DNA from: Tubiluchus corallicola
Lineage: Eukaryota > Priapulida > Priapulimorpha > Priapulimorphida > Tubiluchidae
Reading direction: 5' to 3'
DNA length: 64,000 bases
NCBI GenBank assembly: GCA_030141605.1
Contig: JAQGDQ010000145.1
Span: 221,001-285,000 of the forward strand
Part shown: positions 1-33,600 of the stretch, piece after piece
Numbering within the stretch: the first letter of the stretch is position 1
Layout: each line of letters starts with the position of its first letter
Translations under genes and position numbers: made by a program
The notes under the pieces: generated by a model
Seen by the model: the letters and a program-made list of their open reading frames with translations, nothing else
Databases searched by the model: none
What the model was told of the DNA's origin: nothing

Positions 1-660
1 CTGTCATCATCTGTACATTAATCTGTTTAGGTTCTTGAAGACAATTAACTCTGTAGAAGATTCATTAGTTTTACAGCATGATATTGAACAACTATGTAGG
101 TGAAGTAATGAGCGGCAGATGTTATTTAATGTTGATAAATGCGAGGTAATGCATTGCGGTTTTGGGAATCTTAATAAGTGATTGTGTTACGAATGGAATA
201 ACTCTTCAAAATACAAATACATTGCAGTAGAAATAGTCTTGGTGTGATAATAACATCAGACTTAAAATTTTCCCAGCAGTGTATTAAAAAAGCAAACCAA
301 ATTTTGCGGATGATAAAAAGACACCTCGTTTCTAGAAATAAAGAAATTATATTGAAATTAGACATTGGTTTGGAATCCCCATTACTGACTAGAAAAGCAA
401 ACATGTTACCTGAAAATTATTTAATTTGGTTGTTGATTCTAAAACTAAAGGACATCGTTCAAAACTTTTCAAAGAATGTCTTGACATTGTTAAATATTCA
501 TTTACCATGAAAGTAGTGAATGAATGGAAGAATCTGCCTGCCATGGTGATTGCCGCACTAACAATAGTGAAGTTTAATCTTTAATCGACAATTATTTTGT
601 GGAAAAATATGGAGTTTCTATGAGTGTACTCGCTTGTAGTGTAACAGTACAAACACAGAC
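1..660 (+). mobile_element. Decayed 3' end of a CR1-like non-LTR retrotransposon (reverse transcriptase C-terminus)
   Basis: Reading the plus strand in shifting frames gives the usual order of C-terminal reverse-transcriptase motifs of CR1/L2-type LINEs. LFNVDKCEVMH lies near 120-155. GVIITSDLKFSQQCIKKAN then LRMIKRHLVSRNKEIILKL lie at about 242-362. A VVNEWKNLPA motif, the usual end of ORF2, lies at about 511-540. Stops and frameshifts separate these blocks and the palm catalytic region is outside the window, so the copy is dead and truncated. Family assignment comes from motif recognition only. The 3' boundary is not sharp. Confidence 0.75.
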
Positions 661-865
661 TTTAACGATTACTAATAATTCGGTTAATATTTAGTTTCTT
701 GAGTTAAGTTATTTCATACACATAACACGCCATTCCAGACTGACACTGTATTAATAGTCAATAAGAAATTGTCCTAGTACCAAGGAATGCTTTATATGTT
801 ATAACTAAAACATCACAAATGTGAAAAAAGCAGCAATGTTTTTGTTACAGTTCTTGCATTTGTTA

Positions 866-955
866 ATAATAATAATAATAATAATAACAACAACAACAAC
901 AACAATAATAATAATATAATAATAATAATAATAATAATACCAATAATAGTACCAA
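866..955. repeat. Compound AAT/AAC trinucleotide microsatellite
   Basis: About 90 bases of AAT units, interrupted by a run of AAC units and a few ATA/ACC variants. The poly-Tyr/Ile/Val frame on the minus strand is an artefact of the repeat. Confidence 0.9.
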
Positions 956-3900
956 TAATAATTTATGCAAATTGTAAGTTTACCTAACAATATTACTTAT
1001 TGTTGTGCATTATAGTTAACTTCAAAAAGACTGTCTAGGATTTTTCATAATATCTTAGGCAAATAAACCTCAAGTAATTACCAATAACTATTTAACAAAA
1101 CATGTTTTAATAGTGCATTGCTTACAAGACTACAAAAATATATAAATTTTCCACACAATAATGTATTAATAGCATTAAAGTATTTTGTAAGATTTTGCTT
1201 ATTTTGTTGTACTGTTTGGTAATGTATCTTAGATGGCTTTTTTGAGAGACTGCTTTATGTATAAAGGTCAGACAATAAAAATAAAGTTTTTTTTGAAATA
1301 AAGAAGTATCAATATTAGCAATTAGGGCGTGTGGCCTTGTCGAGTCTTTAGTTGCTTTGATTAGTTATTGACACTTTAACAGCATTAGAAAGCACAGGAC
1401 TTCTCTGTAGTCGCACATGAGTACAAAGGTTAGCTACTAAAAAGAAAATTACAAACGTCGATAAAAATGCAAGCACAGCAAAATGGTTCTTTTAGGCACA
1501 TGGCAAAAAATGACAACCACAACCTATGAAATCACAACCAATTTGTCAATTTAATGCGAATTTTAATGACTGCAACTAGCTTAATTATAATAACAAAAAT
1601 ACTGAATTATTGTAAGTGAATTTCATTAAAAACTGTGAATGGTGGTTTTGTGGTGATTATTTTAGGCTCTTAGTTCAACAGTAATTTTAATGGCTAGTGC
1701 CCGTCATAGTGATGAATGCTGTGAAAACTTGAGAGTCTAGCAGTTAGCCAGTTACCTAGCTGTCCAGTTAAGTCATTTTTTTAATTGGATATAAGCAATG
1801 CAATTTGATTGGCCTAATAAAAATTGTATGACCTGATCTGATAGAAACCTCAGTTAAAAATATTGAACTTAACTCGTTGCTTTCCTTACTCTTCTTTCTC
1901 TCTCTATCTGTCTGTCTGCCTCTCTCTCTTTCTCTCTCCCTACCTCCATCTCTCTCTCTCTCTTTCTCCTCATTTCAATGTAGATGTACTCAATACTATA
2001 GCAACTACAGTGCATGGCAAAATATTACATGATGAGAAAACGAAAAAAAAAACATTAGTCAGCTAGTCTCTAGTGCCTTATAAGAAACAGTAACTCAGTA
2101 ATAAGCAACTCAGTGGAAATGCATAACAAGTACCGCATAACAAAGACCAATAGCACTGTCAAATGATAAGAATAAGACAAAAGTGATGAATTTACATCAG
2201 ATGTCATTACGTCAGATGAAGATACCGGCATCTCTGACGTCACGTTTGAAGGTCTAATCGTTCGTATTCTGTATGGGAATCCGGAGAAGAGGATCTCGAC
2301 ATTATCCGATTTCAAGAGATGCGTTCTTCCCCTGTTCTGTGTCCTGCCAGTTTGAAAGGAAGCTGTGGAGACGTCCTGGAAAAGACTACCTTTTGCCCAC
2401 GAAGTAGATTGAGAGGGACTGAATTCTGCTGAATTACTACAACGTGCGTGAGGAAGGACCGGTCCTACCCAAATGCTGGAAGCCTTGGCAAACTAATTTT
2501 GTTATTGTTGTTTGATGGAAACTGTTTTTTTATATAATGTCCTGTACAATGTTCACTCTGTAAATTGAAATAATAATCCTGACACTTATCTATAAAAAGT
2601 AAGAAAATAGTTCACAAACTTGTTTTATTGTCACAGGATGTTACATAAATCAGTCATAAATTAAAATATGGATACTGGTAACTTAAATTATTTAAACAAG
2701 CTGTGAAGCAAAATCACGAAGTCAGTCAAAAATTTGCTAATGTTATTTCAATTTCTGTATTTAGATAGTAGAAATTTTTTGCATGTTTTTATAAATGTAC
2801 GCATGAACCTGTTGCAAGTGACTGGGTGATAAAAATAAACACAAATTCAATTAAAAATTACAAGTATCAATTATGTACAAAAAATAAAATGGCTTCAACC
2901 CCAAAATACATGCGCCATTAGATAATGGTAGTAATTTAAACCTATTAATCTTAATTCAGCAATATAGAATAGCGGTCAGTAAGTGAATAGGGACTATGCT
3001 AAAACGTTCAGTGATATAACGAATAATCCTTGGATGCTAATAACATCCAAGTGGCTTTCCAGATCATGACATCTTCAAATGACATAATCAGCTGCTATCA
3101 ACGACAGAGTGCGACTGAGCCGCCTTGCACACCTCTAACCACTAGTTTCTTTCCTGCATCTCACGTACCTTTCGTTTGTTTTCATGTTTGCTACAATTTA
3201 TATACCAATCACTGTACTAATGCACCATCCATGTGTATCACAACAGCCAAGATTAACACTTTTTGTGTATCGTTCAAAAGGTCAAGAGCTATAGTTCACA
3301 TTCTCACTCAGTTTCTACAGATTCGAAATAAATTGAAATAGTGTTCATCTAGTAATTGATGGTCTTAAAGAGGAAGGATACCACAGATGTCCAGAAATTA
3401 AATTGGATTAGTGTTGAACTATGAGCATACGTGGTTTAGCAACATTGCCACAGGTCTTTCAATGTTTTATTCATTCATTTTACCTTTTTATAACGATTGA
3501 AACAATATCATCATAGTCAAAGGGCAACAGACAAACGTGCGTTACCTCGTAATTAAACAAAAACCAATTATATGTCGTAATTAACCAGATTAAACTACAG
3601 CGAAAAAAAGCAGCTTGCCTCTACGATTTCGCATAATATAAATTTTCCTGTGGTTACCTGTAATAAGACAGCAAGCCAGCCGACACGACAAACCATCGTT
3701 TTTGATAACCTTTCAAATAATTAGTCCACTTATATAACCAACCCTTAAAGTCAGGCACAGAAGGTATTTCTCTCTGGTCCACCATTGTTGTCATGTTTAG
3801 TTTATACAGTTAAAATCAAACCATTTTCTCAAAAAGTTATCAGAAAGACAGCTATGCGTTTATGAGCTGAATTAGTTTTTTTTAAATTCCACTAGGTGAT

Positions 3901-4820
3901 GCCACCACACAGTATTGCAGTGCCATCTATCCTATAGAAAGCCAATGAGATTTATGATCCAGAAAGACCTTAATTATTACAATAGAATATTAAATCTTAT
4001 AGAATAATTATTTCTTACTGTTCCTGTTTCATAATACCATTTCTCTACGTTGTCTGTTGAGAAAATATAAAATGTGTTCTATGAAAATTATTGCAATGCA
4101 CTGCACCAAGAGGCTGGACTTATTATTACTGGAAAAACCTTAAAAAAGCCTTGGCTAAGCTAAAACTTCAAAGATTCATTATTAAAACCTGACTAAATTA
4201 ATTCACGAAGACTGGGAAAAATTGACAGCTTGACACTGTTTCCAATATGGCAGGCCAATCACCCACACAGCAAAAACAGGAGAAAATAGATAAATTCACA
4301 TTTTCACTTTATTTTTTATAGTAAACATTAAATTTTAGTACCACAACATTCAAAATGCAGAAACTTTCTCAGCATTTATGAAAGAATAGTGCACGTTAAT
4401 TTATTAACATGCAATAAAAATTACTTATAATTAACAATAATTCCAATTTAAAATGTTTTACAATGCTTCCATAATATTACCATAACAATATCTGTTGTTG
4501 GTACAGAAGTATTTTGTAACAAAAATAGTCTTCTTTTTGTGACGATTTTTTAGTAAATTTCATCATAACAAGACACAATTTACGAACTGTTGATTGAAAA
4601 TAAAACAAAAGTTATACAGTGAAGCACATTCTTTCAATGATACACATAGCTTTAATTTTCATATACAATTTTTACATTCTAATTTTTCTGTATCCAAAGT
4701 GAATTTTGCATAACAAAATAGAGCAATAATTTACCCAACTGCAAATAAATATGTACGAATTTCATCTTTAAAACTGTACACCAGAACCTTGGTAAAAATT
4801 GTTTCTCTCAGCACTGACTG

Positions 4821-4902
4821 AATGAATTTAAATACATAGTTTACTAACAAAAATGACAAATGATCAATGAATGAATTTAAATACATAGTTTACTAACAAA
4901 AA
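4821..4902. repeat. Short tandem duplication in the MARS1 3' flank
   Basis: A segment of about 33 bp (beginning AATGAATTTAAATACATAG) occurs at 4821 and again at 4870, a spacing of 49 bp. It lies just beyond the MARS1 stop codon and so is probably in its 3' UTR. Confidence 0.85.
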
Positions 4903-4908
4903 CGTTCA

Positions 4909-26054
<21,146 letters not shown>

Positions 26055-26654
26055 TTTAATTTTTGACCAGGAACAAAATTAGAATCACGTGTTACCAAAG
26101 AGCTGCTGTACAGGCAGATGTCACTGCAAAACGAAAAGAGTTGAGCCAGACATTGAAATATGCAACCAGAATTTGCTGAGTTAAAACTTACACATACGAG
26201 ACCAGTCATGCCCTAGTCACTCACGTCCAGTCATGTCCAGTTCTGAAAAAAACATGTTGTTCATCATACTTTTTTTTGGGGGGGGGGGGGTCACAGTGGT
26301 CAATGCTTTGTTGCATAAAGAGGCATCGATAATTTACTGTTAAACCACTTTAACTAACAGCTGTTTTCCACCTATCAATGTTGAATCCACCCAAGAACTA
26401 AAAAACAAATTTTTTTGAAACTGTGACAAGGTCCATGTGATACGACGCCAACTACATAAGTACAGTAATAGCATTTATTCTATTTATGCTTTCAATAAGT
26501 TTTTTATTACCAAATTGTTTCTGATTTAATATTACAGTGTTCTTCACCCGTTTCAATGTAGTATTATTCATAATTAAATACTGTATATTGTTTTATATTA
26601 TTTCCTATGATTTATTTTTAATTTTTGTCATTTTGTATTGTCACTGGTATCAGT

Positions 26655-26845
26655 AGTTGTTTGTTACTGTAAAGAGATGTATCTGCAGTTTTGTGTTGTT
26701 TTATCACTAATTAAAATGTTGTGCCACGCTTGTCAATAGACTTCAGTTGTTTGTTACTGCAAACAACTGCATGTGTAGTTCTGTGTTGTTATGATCCTTA
26801 CTAAAGTGTTGTTCTATGCTTATCTATAGACTTCAGTTGTTGTCC
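26655..26845. repeat. 90-bp tandem duplication upstream of FABP
   Basis: Units starting AGTTGTTTGTTACTG at 26655 and 26745, with a partial third start at 26835, share most bases across a 90-bp period and end in a common ATAGACTTC. The array lies about 0.6-0.8 kb before the FABP start codon and just before the predicted 5'-UTR intron, so it probably falls in the promoter. Confidence 0.85.
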
Positions 26846-26969
26846 TTCACTGGTGTTTTGACAGGTAACCTTTGTCCAAGTAAATAGCGTTGGTCAGCAA
26901 CTTTTGTGTTAAATGTCCAGTGTAGCCATTATAGGCTCACCAACCTCGTGTTTTCTACCAAGTTACTAG

Positions 26970-27346
26970 GTAAGTTTCTCTTTTTGTTAAAATGTAGTGA
27001 TTTGATAAAATCCCTTTGTTATACAATCAAATATTTTTATAAATTTGATAAATGAAATGTTTTCTTATGGCAACTATGAGTTTTTTCATAGTATAAAATG
27101 AGTAATGTTTCTAATTTTTCCTTGTGGTGAACTATGTAAGATGACACCATTATAAATTTAGTGTTTTTTTATTTTTCTACATGCGCAAGGTTAAACAGTT
27201 TTATATACTACGTGTAGTTTAATAAGTTTATACAATAGTTTTGTATTGTACGGTGATGGGAAACTGAAAGTGCAATGATATACTGTTATATTAGTATGTT
27301 GTGCTGTTATAGTAGTAATATTAACAATCGAACATTTCTTCTGCAG
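26970..27346 (+). other. Predicted 5'-UTR intron of the FABP gene
   Basis: A consensus donor CTAG|GTAAGT at 26969/26970 and a polypyrimidine-AG acceptor TTCTTCTGCAG ending at 27346 define a 377-bp intron. The second exon would give 115 bases of leader before the ATG at 27462. This is splice-signal evidence only. Confidence 0.5.
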
Positions 27347-27461
27347 GTCCATCTCAAGACACACAGATTTGCAAAATTGTTCATTGACAATTTTTGCTAA
27401 AACAATCACACCTTACCAAGCAAGAGCTTTCAGACTTAAACTTAACTAGAATTCAAAAAAG

Positions 27462-27866
27462 ATGGAAAAATTTCTGGGAAAATGGACACAGGTAAAGCAC
27501 GAAAAGCTGGATGAATACTTGACCACTCAAGGAATTCCATGGCCAGTTCGTAAAGCAGCCATTGCTGCTGGTCTAACCACAGAAATCACGGAAAAGGATG
27601 GAGTATTCCAGCTTCACCAGTGGAATCTTATTAAGACAGTAATGAATCTGTCATTCAAGATAGATGAAGAGCTTGACTGGACACGACCTGATGGGAAAAA
27701 GTGCAAGACCAAGTTTTACTTGGATGGGGAGAAACTGATACAGGAAATGATGTTCGAAGATGAAAAAGTTGAAAATATTGTTAGAGAGCTTGTTGGGGAA
27801 CAGTTGGTTCAAACAGTAACAAGTGGTGACATAGTTTGTAAGAGATTTTTTAACAAAGCAAAATAG
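27462..27866 (+). CDS. Fatty-acid-binding protein (FABP/CRABP, calycin superfamily), intron-free coding region
   Basis: This 134-aa protein matches the standard FABP length (about 130-135). It opens with the FABP signature MEKFLGKWTQVKHEKLDEYL. Features include an ..AA helix pair (IPWPVRKAAIAAGLTT), ...FKIDEELDW, DGKKCKTKFYLDG, and the C-terminal VRELVGEQLVQT and DIVCKRFF strands. Such proteins bind long-chain fatty acids or related hydrophobic ligands in a ten-stranded beta barrel in the cytosol. The two arginines that usually contact the carboxylate are in place (VREL and CKR). The usual tyrosine two residues after the second arginine is Phe here. Animal FABP genes usually have three coding introns; this one has none. 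The frame is intact, so the gene is probably functional. Which FABP subtype it is cannot be said. Confidence 0.9.
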   Translation: MEKFLGKWTQVKHEKLDEYLTTQGIPWPVRKAAIAAGLTTEITEKDGVFQLHQWNLIKTVMNLSFKIDEELDWTRPDGKKCKTKFYLDGEKLIQEMMFEDEKVENIVRELVGEQLVQTVTSGDIVCKRFFNKAK

Positions 27867-30028
27867 GCATTTAACCTCAAGGTATTTTCTGCAAGAGAGA
27901 AATTATGAGTAGAATTCAATTTTTGTTGCCATCTGTTGTGCACGCATTTCTTCAAATTCTTTTTTTCCTCGAGCACATTGTTATTTATTCTGTAACAAAG
28001 TGACAGTGACACATTCAGCGACAAAGGATTCATTGATTTTTGTAAAAATCAGTCTAAATATCTATCAGTGCCTTCAACTTTTGTAATTCCTTACTTCAGC
28101 TTGACAGGGTAGCCTTATATTATTACCTGTACATTTCGACTATCCAACTAAATTATGTCAGCTCATAATTTTTAATGTAAAACGTAAGTATGTAAGACAC
28201 TACTAACTCTGGCTATGGTTTACTTTTTAATAATTTAACAGTTCACTGCAATCATATGACTTGATATACTACGTACTGCATTGATTTACGGATTTCAAAA
28301 ATTTTTCGTACTTTCAGCTAGCCATGATTAGGTGAGCCCATGTGATGTACCTGTATGTTAACTATAGCTGGAATCATCATGGCAAAAGCTTTTGTGAATC
28401 AGCATAATCTTTTTGTTCTTACGAATGTGAAAATATGTTTACCTTGAGCAATGTCAAAAATGAAAATTGGTAGTAAACTTTAGATATTATACATTGTTTT
28501 ATTTTTTAATGGTGTTAATATGTCACATAACATATTATCAGTGTCTTTGTGAGATTCCAAATACATTTAAAAAGATAACTTTAATTGAAGCAACACAGTA
28601 ATTTGAAAAAAATATAATGCGTAACTTATTTTTCAGTTGAGAAAGCAAGCAAGACAAACAAAATAGCTAAAAATACACATGCCGCTACACTATGCTACAA
28701 ATTCTCTTTAAGCTATAAAGCTAAAACATCTATAACAAATGATATTCTTTCTGACATAACAGTATTTAATGAATCATATTGAATATTTAATTAATTACAT
28801 GAAAGATATATAATAACTAAAATTTTAGCTACATTGGTCGCCTGGTAACCATATTTCACAAAATAACAATTTTATAACAGAATAAGTCTGTGTGATTACA
28901 AAAGGTCCATTTACAACCAAAACTCAGTAATTTAGCAAAAAATGTTGAACAATGCTTGGGTTACAGACCTGATTAGATGATAAATTACAGAACACATGAC
29001 CTACTGATAAATCATCAATTATTTTATTAAGACTATAATTTAATTAAGACTTTTTCCTATCATTAATTCGCTACCAGGTATTAAAAGCTTGTCTAGCAGC
29101 TGATGCTATAATAAGCAACATTTTGCTGCTTTAACTAGGAATTAAAATTCGTTGACAAAATAAAAAACTGATTTAAGTAACTTTGAAAATTCACTTTCAT
29201 AATGAGATATTCATTATTAAATGAGAAAACTGATGCTAAAAGTTCATCATCTTTGTTTTAAAATGAATTAGTGTTAAATAGAATGGGCAGAAGGAAATTG
29301 TTTACTTTCTTGTGTCATGGTGCCATGTGAACTTTTTTAATTAGTTACTGGTCTTTGTACTTAAATGGCTTCATCAACTCCGTACTTGTTTTCAACTCAG
29401 CTGTACCTGTAAACTTTGTCACTAGCCTTTTCACTTTGTACTAGTCTTGACAAGAAAAAGCAGGATAGAAAAGAATATCTCTGATTTGGTAATTTCGAAA
29501 GAAAGCCAAAAAAAGCAATCCGCAACGAGAGACCAGCACCTATACAAGGAATAGTAGATTGGGTTAGGTTAAAGTTTAGCAGCAGGAGGTTTTCAACACT
29601 GCAGTGCTGACATGAGTGTAGTTACTGTATGTAGATAGGAATAAAGTTAAAGCATGACCTGCAGGAAATATATAGCGGTAGCGTATGTACACCTTGCCGG
29701 AACATAGTAAGCTATTCATTGCAAAAGGTAGAGGTTAATACTTGGGTGATCAAACTGCCAACGCTAATATATGTATTACGTGTCAAATCAATTTTCTTGC
29801 ATCTACACAATTACCTAATATGCCAAATTAAAAGTAGAAGTAGTACTGCTACTGCTAAGACTTTTACTGTATTACCATAGATCGACAAGGTGAAGCCTAT
29901 ATGTGGGCTTTTTGTCCACAGAATTTTCTCTCTTGCATTTAAATTTTTTTTTGTTTTTTTGCCATGTTATCTCTGTGGTGAAGGAAGAAAAGCCAGTGGT
30001 GGTTAAGTAAAAATGTCAGTTTAGTCGT
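27867..30028. other. Intergenic stretch between FABP and the unknown minus-strand gene
   Basis: AT-rich sequence. The first part should be FABP 3' UTR, although no clear AATAAA close to the stop was found. I see no exon, RNA gene or convincing element here. Confidence 0.5.
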
Positions 30029-30622
30029 TTAAGTGGACAGTTTAAAATGGTAAGTGCAGAAGGGTTGGAACGGATCGTGGAACTTCTTTAGATGGTTTTC
30101 CCAGTACGTCGAACTTCTTCCTGTATTGATTTGCTGATGTGGTGATATCGATGAAGTGAGAGAATACCAGTCGTTTATCACTAACAAAATGAATCTGCTC
30201 TTGTTTCTACATGTAGGTTCAGTAATGTTATATCCCGCTCCTGGTGTTTTTGTTAGGAAATATTTTCTGCTGTCCTTGTATTGTTGTAAAAGATATGATA
30301 CAACATTATTTAGCCACTTCTTCTTCTTCTGATGCGCATGGATAGTAACTTCAATATCTGCATTCTCTGTGAGTACGATAAGATTTTTAAAAGTTTAATT
30401 GATGGTACTAACTTGGTGACAGTTAGGTGAAATTTTGAACTTGAAATAAGTTACGAATAAAAACTAAACAAACAAACCTATCTGTCGCCTTTTACGCAGT
30501 GCGGCACTTGATTCAACAACTAATTTAACAACAAAATGACGTAAATCATGAAACTCGTAGGTTTTAATGAATCTTACAACATATGCCGTACGCAATACGG
30601 AACACCTTTTCGAGGTTTTCAT
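30029..30622 (-). CDS. Predicted two-exon gene of unknown function (160 aa)
   Basis: Exon 1 (30478-30622) starts at an ATG and ends with AATAG|GTTTGT-type splicing after ...LRKRRQI. Exon 2 (30029-30366) follows a CGTACTCACAG acceptor. Phase 1 at the donor matches the acceptor, turning a split codon into Glu (QIENADIEVTIHAHQ). Exon 2 stays open for 112 codons, with no Met, in AT-rich DNA, which is unlikely by chance. The protein is basic with many Lys and His and has no signal peptide or membrane span. Recognisable stretches are RFIKTYEFHDLRHFVVKLVV and KKKKWLNNVVSYLLQQYKDS. I do not recognise the family. The open frame continues upstream of the ATG to an in-frame TAG beside a possible acceptor (CCATTAG), so more 5' exons may exist. 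A second possible donor (ACAT|GTAGAA) inside exon 2 means the last half is less certain. Confidence 0.5.
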
Positions 30623-30649
30623 TGAAGCCTTGATTAGCAGCGTATTCAA

Positions 30650-33600
30650 CGCCTAATGGGTAGTAATCACTGCTAACTTGCTGAGTTGCTAACGACCGCT
30701 GCGCATCGTAATAATAATTAATTTTTTTATCGCCAGGCTTTGTATGTTATGACTAATTTTGTCTTGATCTTTAATTAATAATAATTATTTACTAACTTGT
30801 TTATTCTTTTTCATTTTTTAACATTTGTAATATCTACTCTATGAACTATGATGAATTTTATTTCACACATCAAAAAATACAATATCAAACACATGAATAA
30901 ATTTTAAATAAAATAATTTGAGTATTGCGAGGTGAGTGTACGACCATGCGGTCATTAACACATACTCACAGCTAGTGTTAATAAAATGCTATTATTACAT
31001 GCTTCAGTGCTACAAAACATACATAACATGGAATGACTGTGCTGTATTAATTAGGCTGCGGTTAGGAAAGCCAGAATAATGACTTTTTATTCAAAAAGAT
31101 GAAAATTCAGTTATATAAGAAAAGAATGTTGTTGTTTATAATGAAACTTGTACAAGCTTATTGTAAAAGTGTGGTTCTAATTATTATAAGTGCTTGGTAT
31201 CTAAGTCTTGTATTGGTAAAAAAAAGCTAAGAACAAATTATGTTGTAGTTACAAACAACAATACACACAACAAAAATGAGTGATTAATGAAGCTGCGTGC
31301 ATAAGATTAGTAAACTAAAGGAGTCATTACATTGAATAGTCTAAAATAACAATATAATTATAGCAGAACATTTAACCAAAATTGCCTTTCGTTGAACTTG
31401 ATTTCAAAATGTTAACTAATTCATGAAAAAATGTTACATATGATAAATTGATGAGGTCGGCAAACACTAACCATATCTAAGAAAGCAAACGATCAACTGA
31501 CGAAGAAGTCAGCTAGGGAGTTGAATAATATACTACATCTTTATGTGGTTGATACAAATGAATTCATTGATTGTAATGCTCTTGAAGCATTAAGTGCAAG
31601 GCAAAGCACTTCATGCAAAAAAGTGGCCTAATCTGTTAATCTACTCTCATTTCCTAAAATGCTGCCGATGTGGGGTGGTTGTATTGGGTGGAGATCAGAT
31701 GCACAGATTGAATACATTCCGTCTTTTTTAGATTGATTCATTTGTTTTTAAATGTTCCAAAGAAAACACAATAACTTGCAGTTATGCCACTCCTGATACA
31801 ACAGAGAATTTACAAAAGTTCAGCAAAGGTAAATTTTAAATTTAAATGGAAATTTCAAGTTTGCCGCTGCAATGAGAGGTACAGCATCTGTTTTTTTGCA
31901 AAGAACTAGTCACGTGAACTTTCACGTAAGTCACTCTTGAAAAAATGGCAGGTTCCTATGAATTACGCAAGAAAATGTATTTTCAGAGTCTGGCTGGCGC
32001 CTCAGAATTTAGCGCCCTAAGCCACTGCTTAGTTAGCCTATTGGTAAATACCCTGCATCAAACCACATAAATTAGAAAATGTAAATTGAAATTAATAGCG
32101 AAAACACAAAACACAAATGTATAGTACCATATCCATACACTAAAAAACACAAATGCGTAGCGCCACACACTAAAAAACACAAATGTGTAGTACCACACAC
32201 TAAAAAACACAAATGTGTAGTACCACACACTAAAAAAAACACAAATGGGTAGTACGACACGAAAGAACGCAAATGCGTAGTACCATACTGTAAAATAATA
32301 CAAACGCGTAGCGTCAAATTGCTAACAGAAACAAAAAAACAAACATTCAGTTAGCATTACACCGTTTCTTGCACAAGTTAACCCTTAGGCTACAAAGTTA
32401 AAGTTCTTGGACGGACGTCCTGGTGGCAAGGACGACCTGGATGGATGGATTTGGTGGCAAGGATAAACCAAGACAGTCATAGGAGTGACTTTTTGCAGTA
32501 GATGACCAAGGCCGAGATATACGGTTAATATTTACCTATATACCAGCTGCTGAGCATCTCCACCAGGCAGTAGCCAAACCAGCTGGTTTGCGGTGCCATT
32601 CCGTTGCTTTCAGACAGGCATCCTCCACACTAAAGCCTATAATACACCAAAGTGGCTGACTTCCAGTGTCTTCTGGGGTATCATCTCTTATTAACGATAT
32701 GCATATCCTGTTTCTTGCTGCCAGGCGCTACATAGATGCAGCCACTGAGTGTGGACGCCAGACTCTAGATGTTTTGGGATGCTATAACCCAGGCATCAGA
32801 CGTAGTATGTGCGTGCTGTTGCTGAAGGAATGCTTAGATCATTTTCAGTTCTTACAAGGCGAGTAACGAGTTTACCCATTGGTTGGCGTGTAACAGATCA
32901 TGCTAGCAATTACATAATTTTATAGCTATAATATTCTTTCCTGCCTGAATTCTACACTAATATGGGAATATAATTCTGCTCAAGCAATAACAATTCAAAA
33001 ATCGACACAGGGACAGGAACATCACTTCTATCTAGATCTATTTGAATTAGGGTTTTCATAACCAATATGAAGCACTGCACATTGATATGGCATTGCGTAA
33101 CCATATACAGAGTTGCCACTTCCTGTACCACCTTTCAGGTGAGCTGCCCATAGCAGAGCTAGTGTTTGATTTTGACTGCAGGGAGCTTTAAATTGGAAAT
33201 TGTCTGGAAAAAGCTTATGTTTATTGGGAAATATACAGGCAGATCTTAAGAATTAAGGGTCCTAACGCACTATAACCTGAGCACAGCCAAATATAAACTA
33301 GCGGGAATCAAGAAACTCAGACATAAAGCTTTTAATCCTGTAAAGGAAATTACCCGAAATATATTATTAGTTTGTAGCGTAGCAAGTATTCTGAAAAGTG
33401 ATTTTTAATATATGTTAGTTGCGTATGAGGGACTTTCAAACGATATCCGAAAAGTGCTACTTATTGGAACAGAAACTTTATTAAGAGAATAAGATAATAA
33501 TCTTTGATTTCTGAACACAGCTACCAGATTTACCAAAACTTGATTGTTGTGTAACATGATTTTATAACTTTTCATTCCTAGACTTTTGTGCGACCAATTT

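Larger units (their letters stand above)
661..4908. other. Gene-poor stretch downstream of MARS1
   Basis: I see no coding exon with convincing homology here. It holds an AAT/AAC microsatellite (about 866-955), a CT-rich run (about 1884-1972) and two ATF/CRE-type sites (TTACGTCA at 2207-2214, TGACGTCA at 2235-2242). The part nearest 4908 should be MARS1 3' UTR. It contains a duplicated segment of about 33 bp (copies starting at 4821 and 4870) and minus-strand AATAAA candidates near 4311 and 4397. Confidence 0.6.
26055..27461. promoter_or_regulatory. Divergent MARS1/FABP intergenic region
   Basis: This 1.4-kb spacer must hold the promoters and 5' UTRs of both genes, which point away from each other. 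It contains a T8G13 homopolymer junction (26270-26290), two tandem 90-bp copies plus a partial third (from 26655), and a probable 5'-UTR intron of FABP. No TATA box was assigned with confidence. Confidence 0.55.

Noticed and set aside
32666-32866. Plus-strand 66-codon frame in a GC-richer block
   Set aside because: No recognisable family, no splice partners. The compositional shift suggests repeat-derived DNA rather than a gene.
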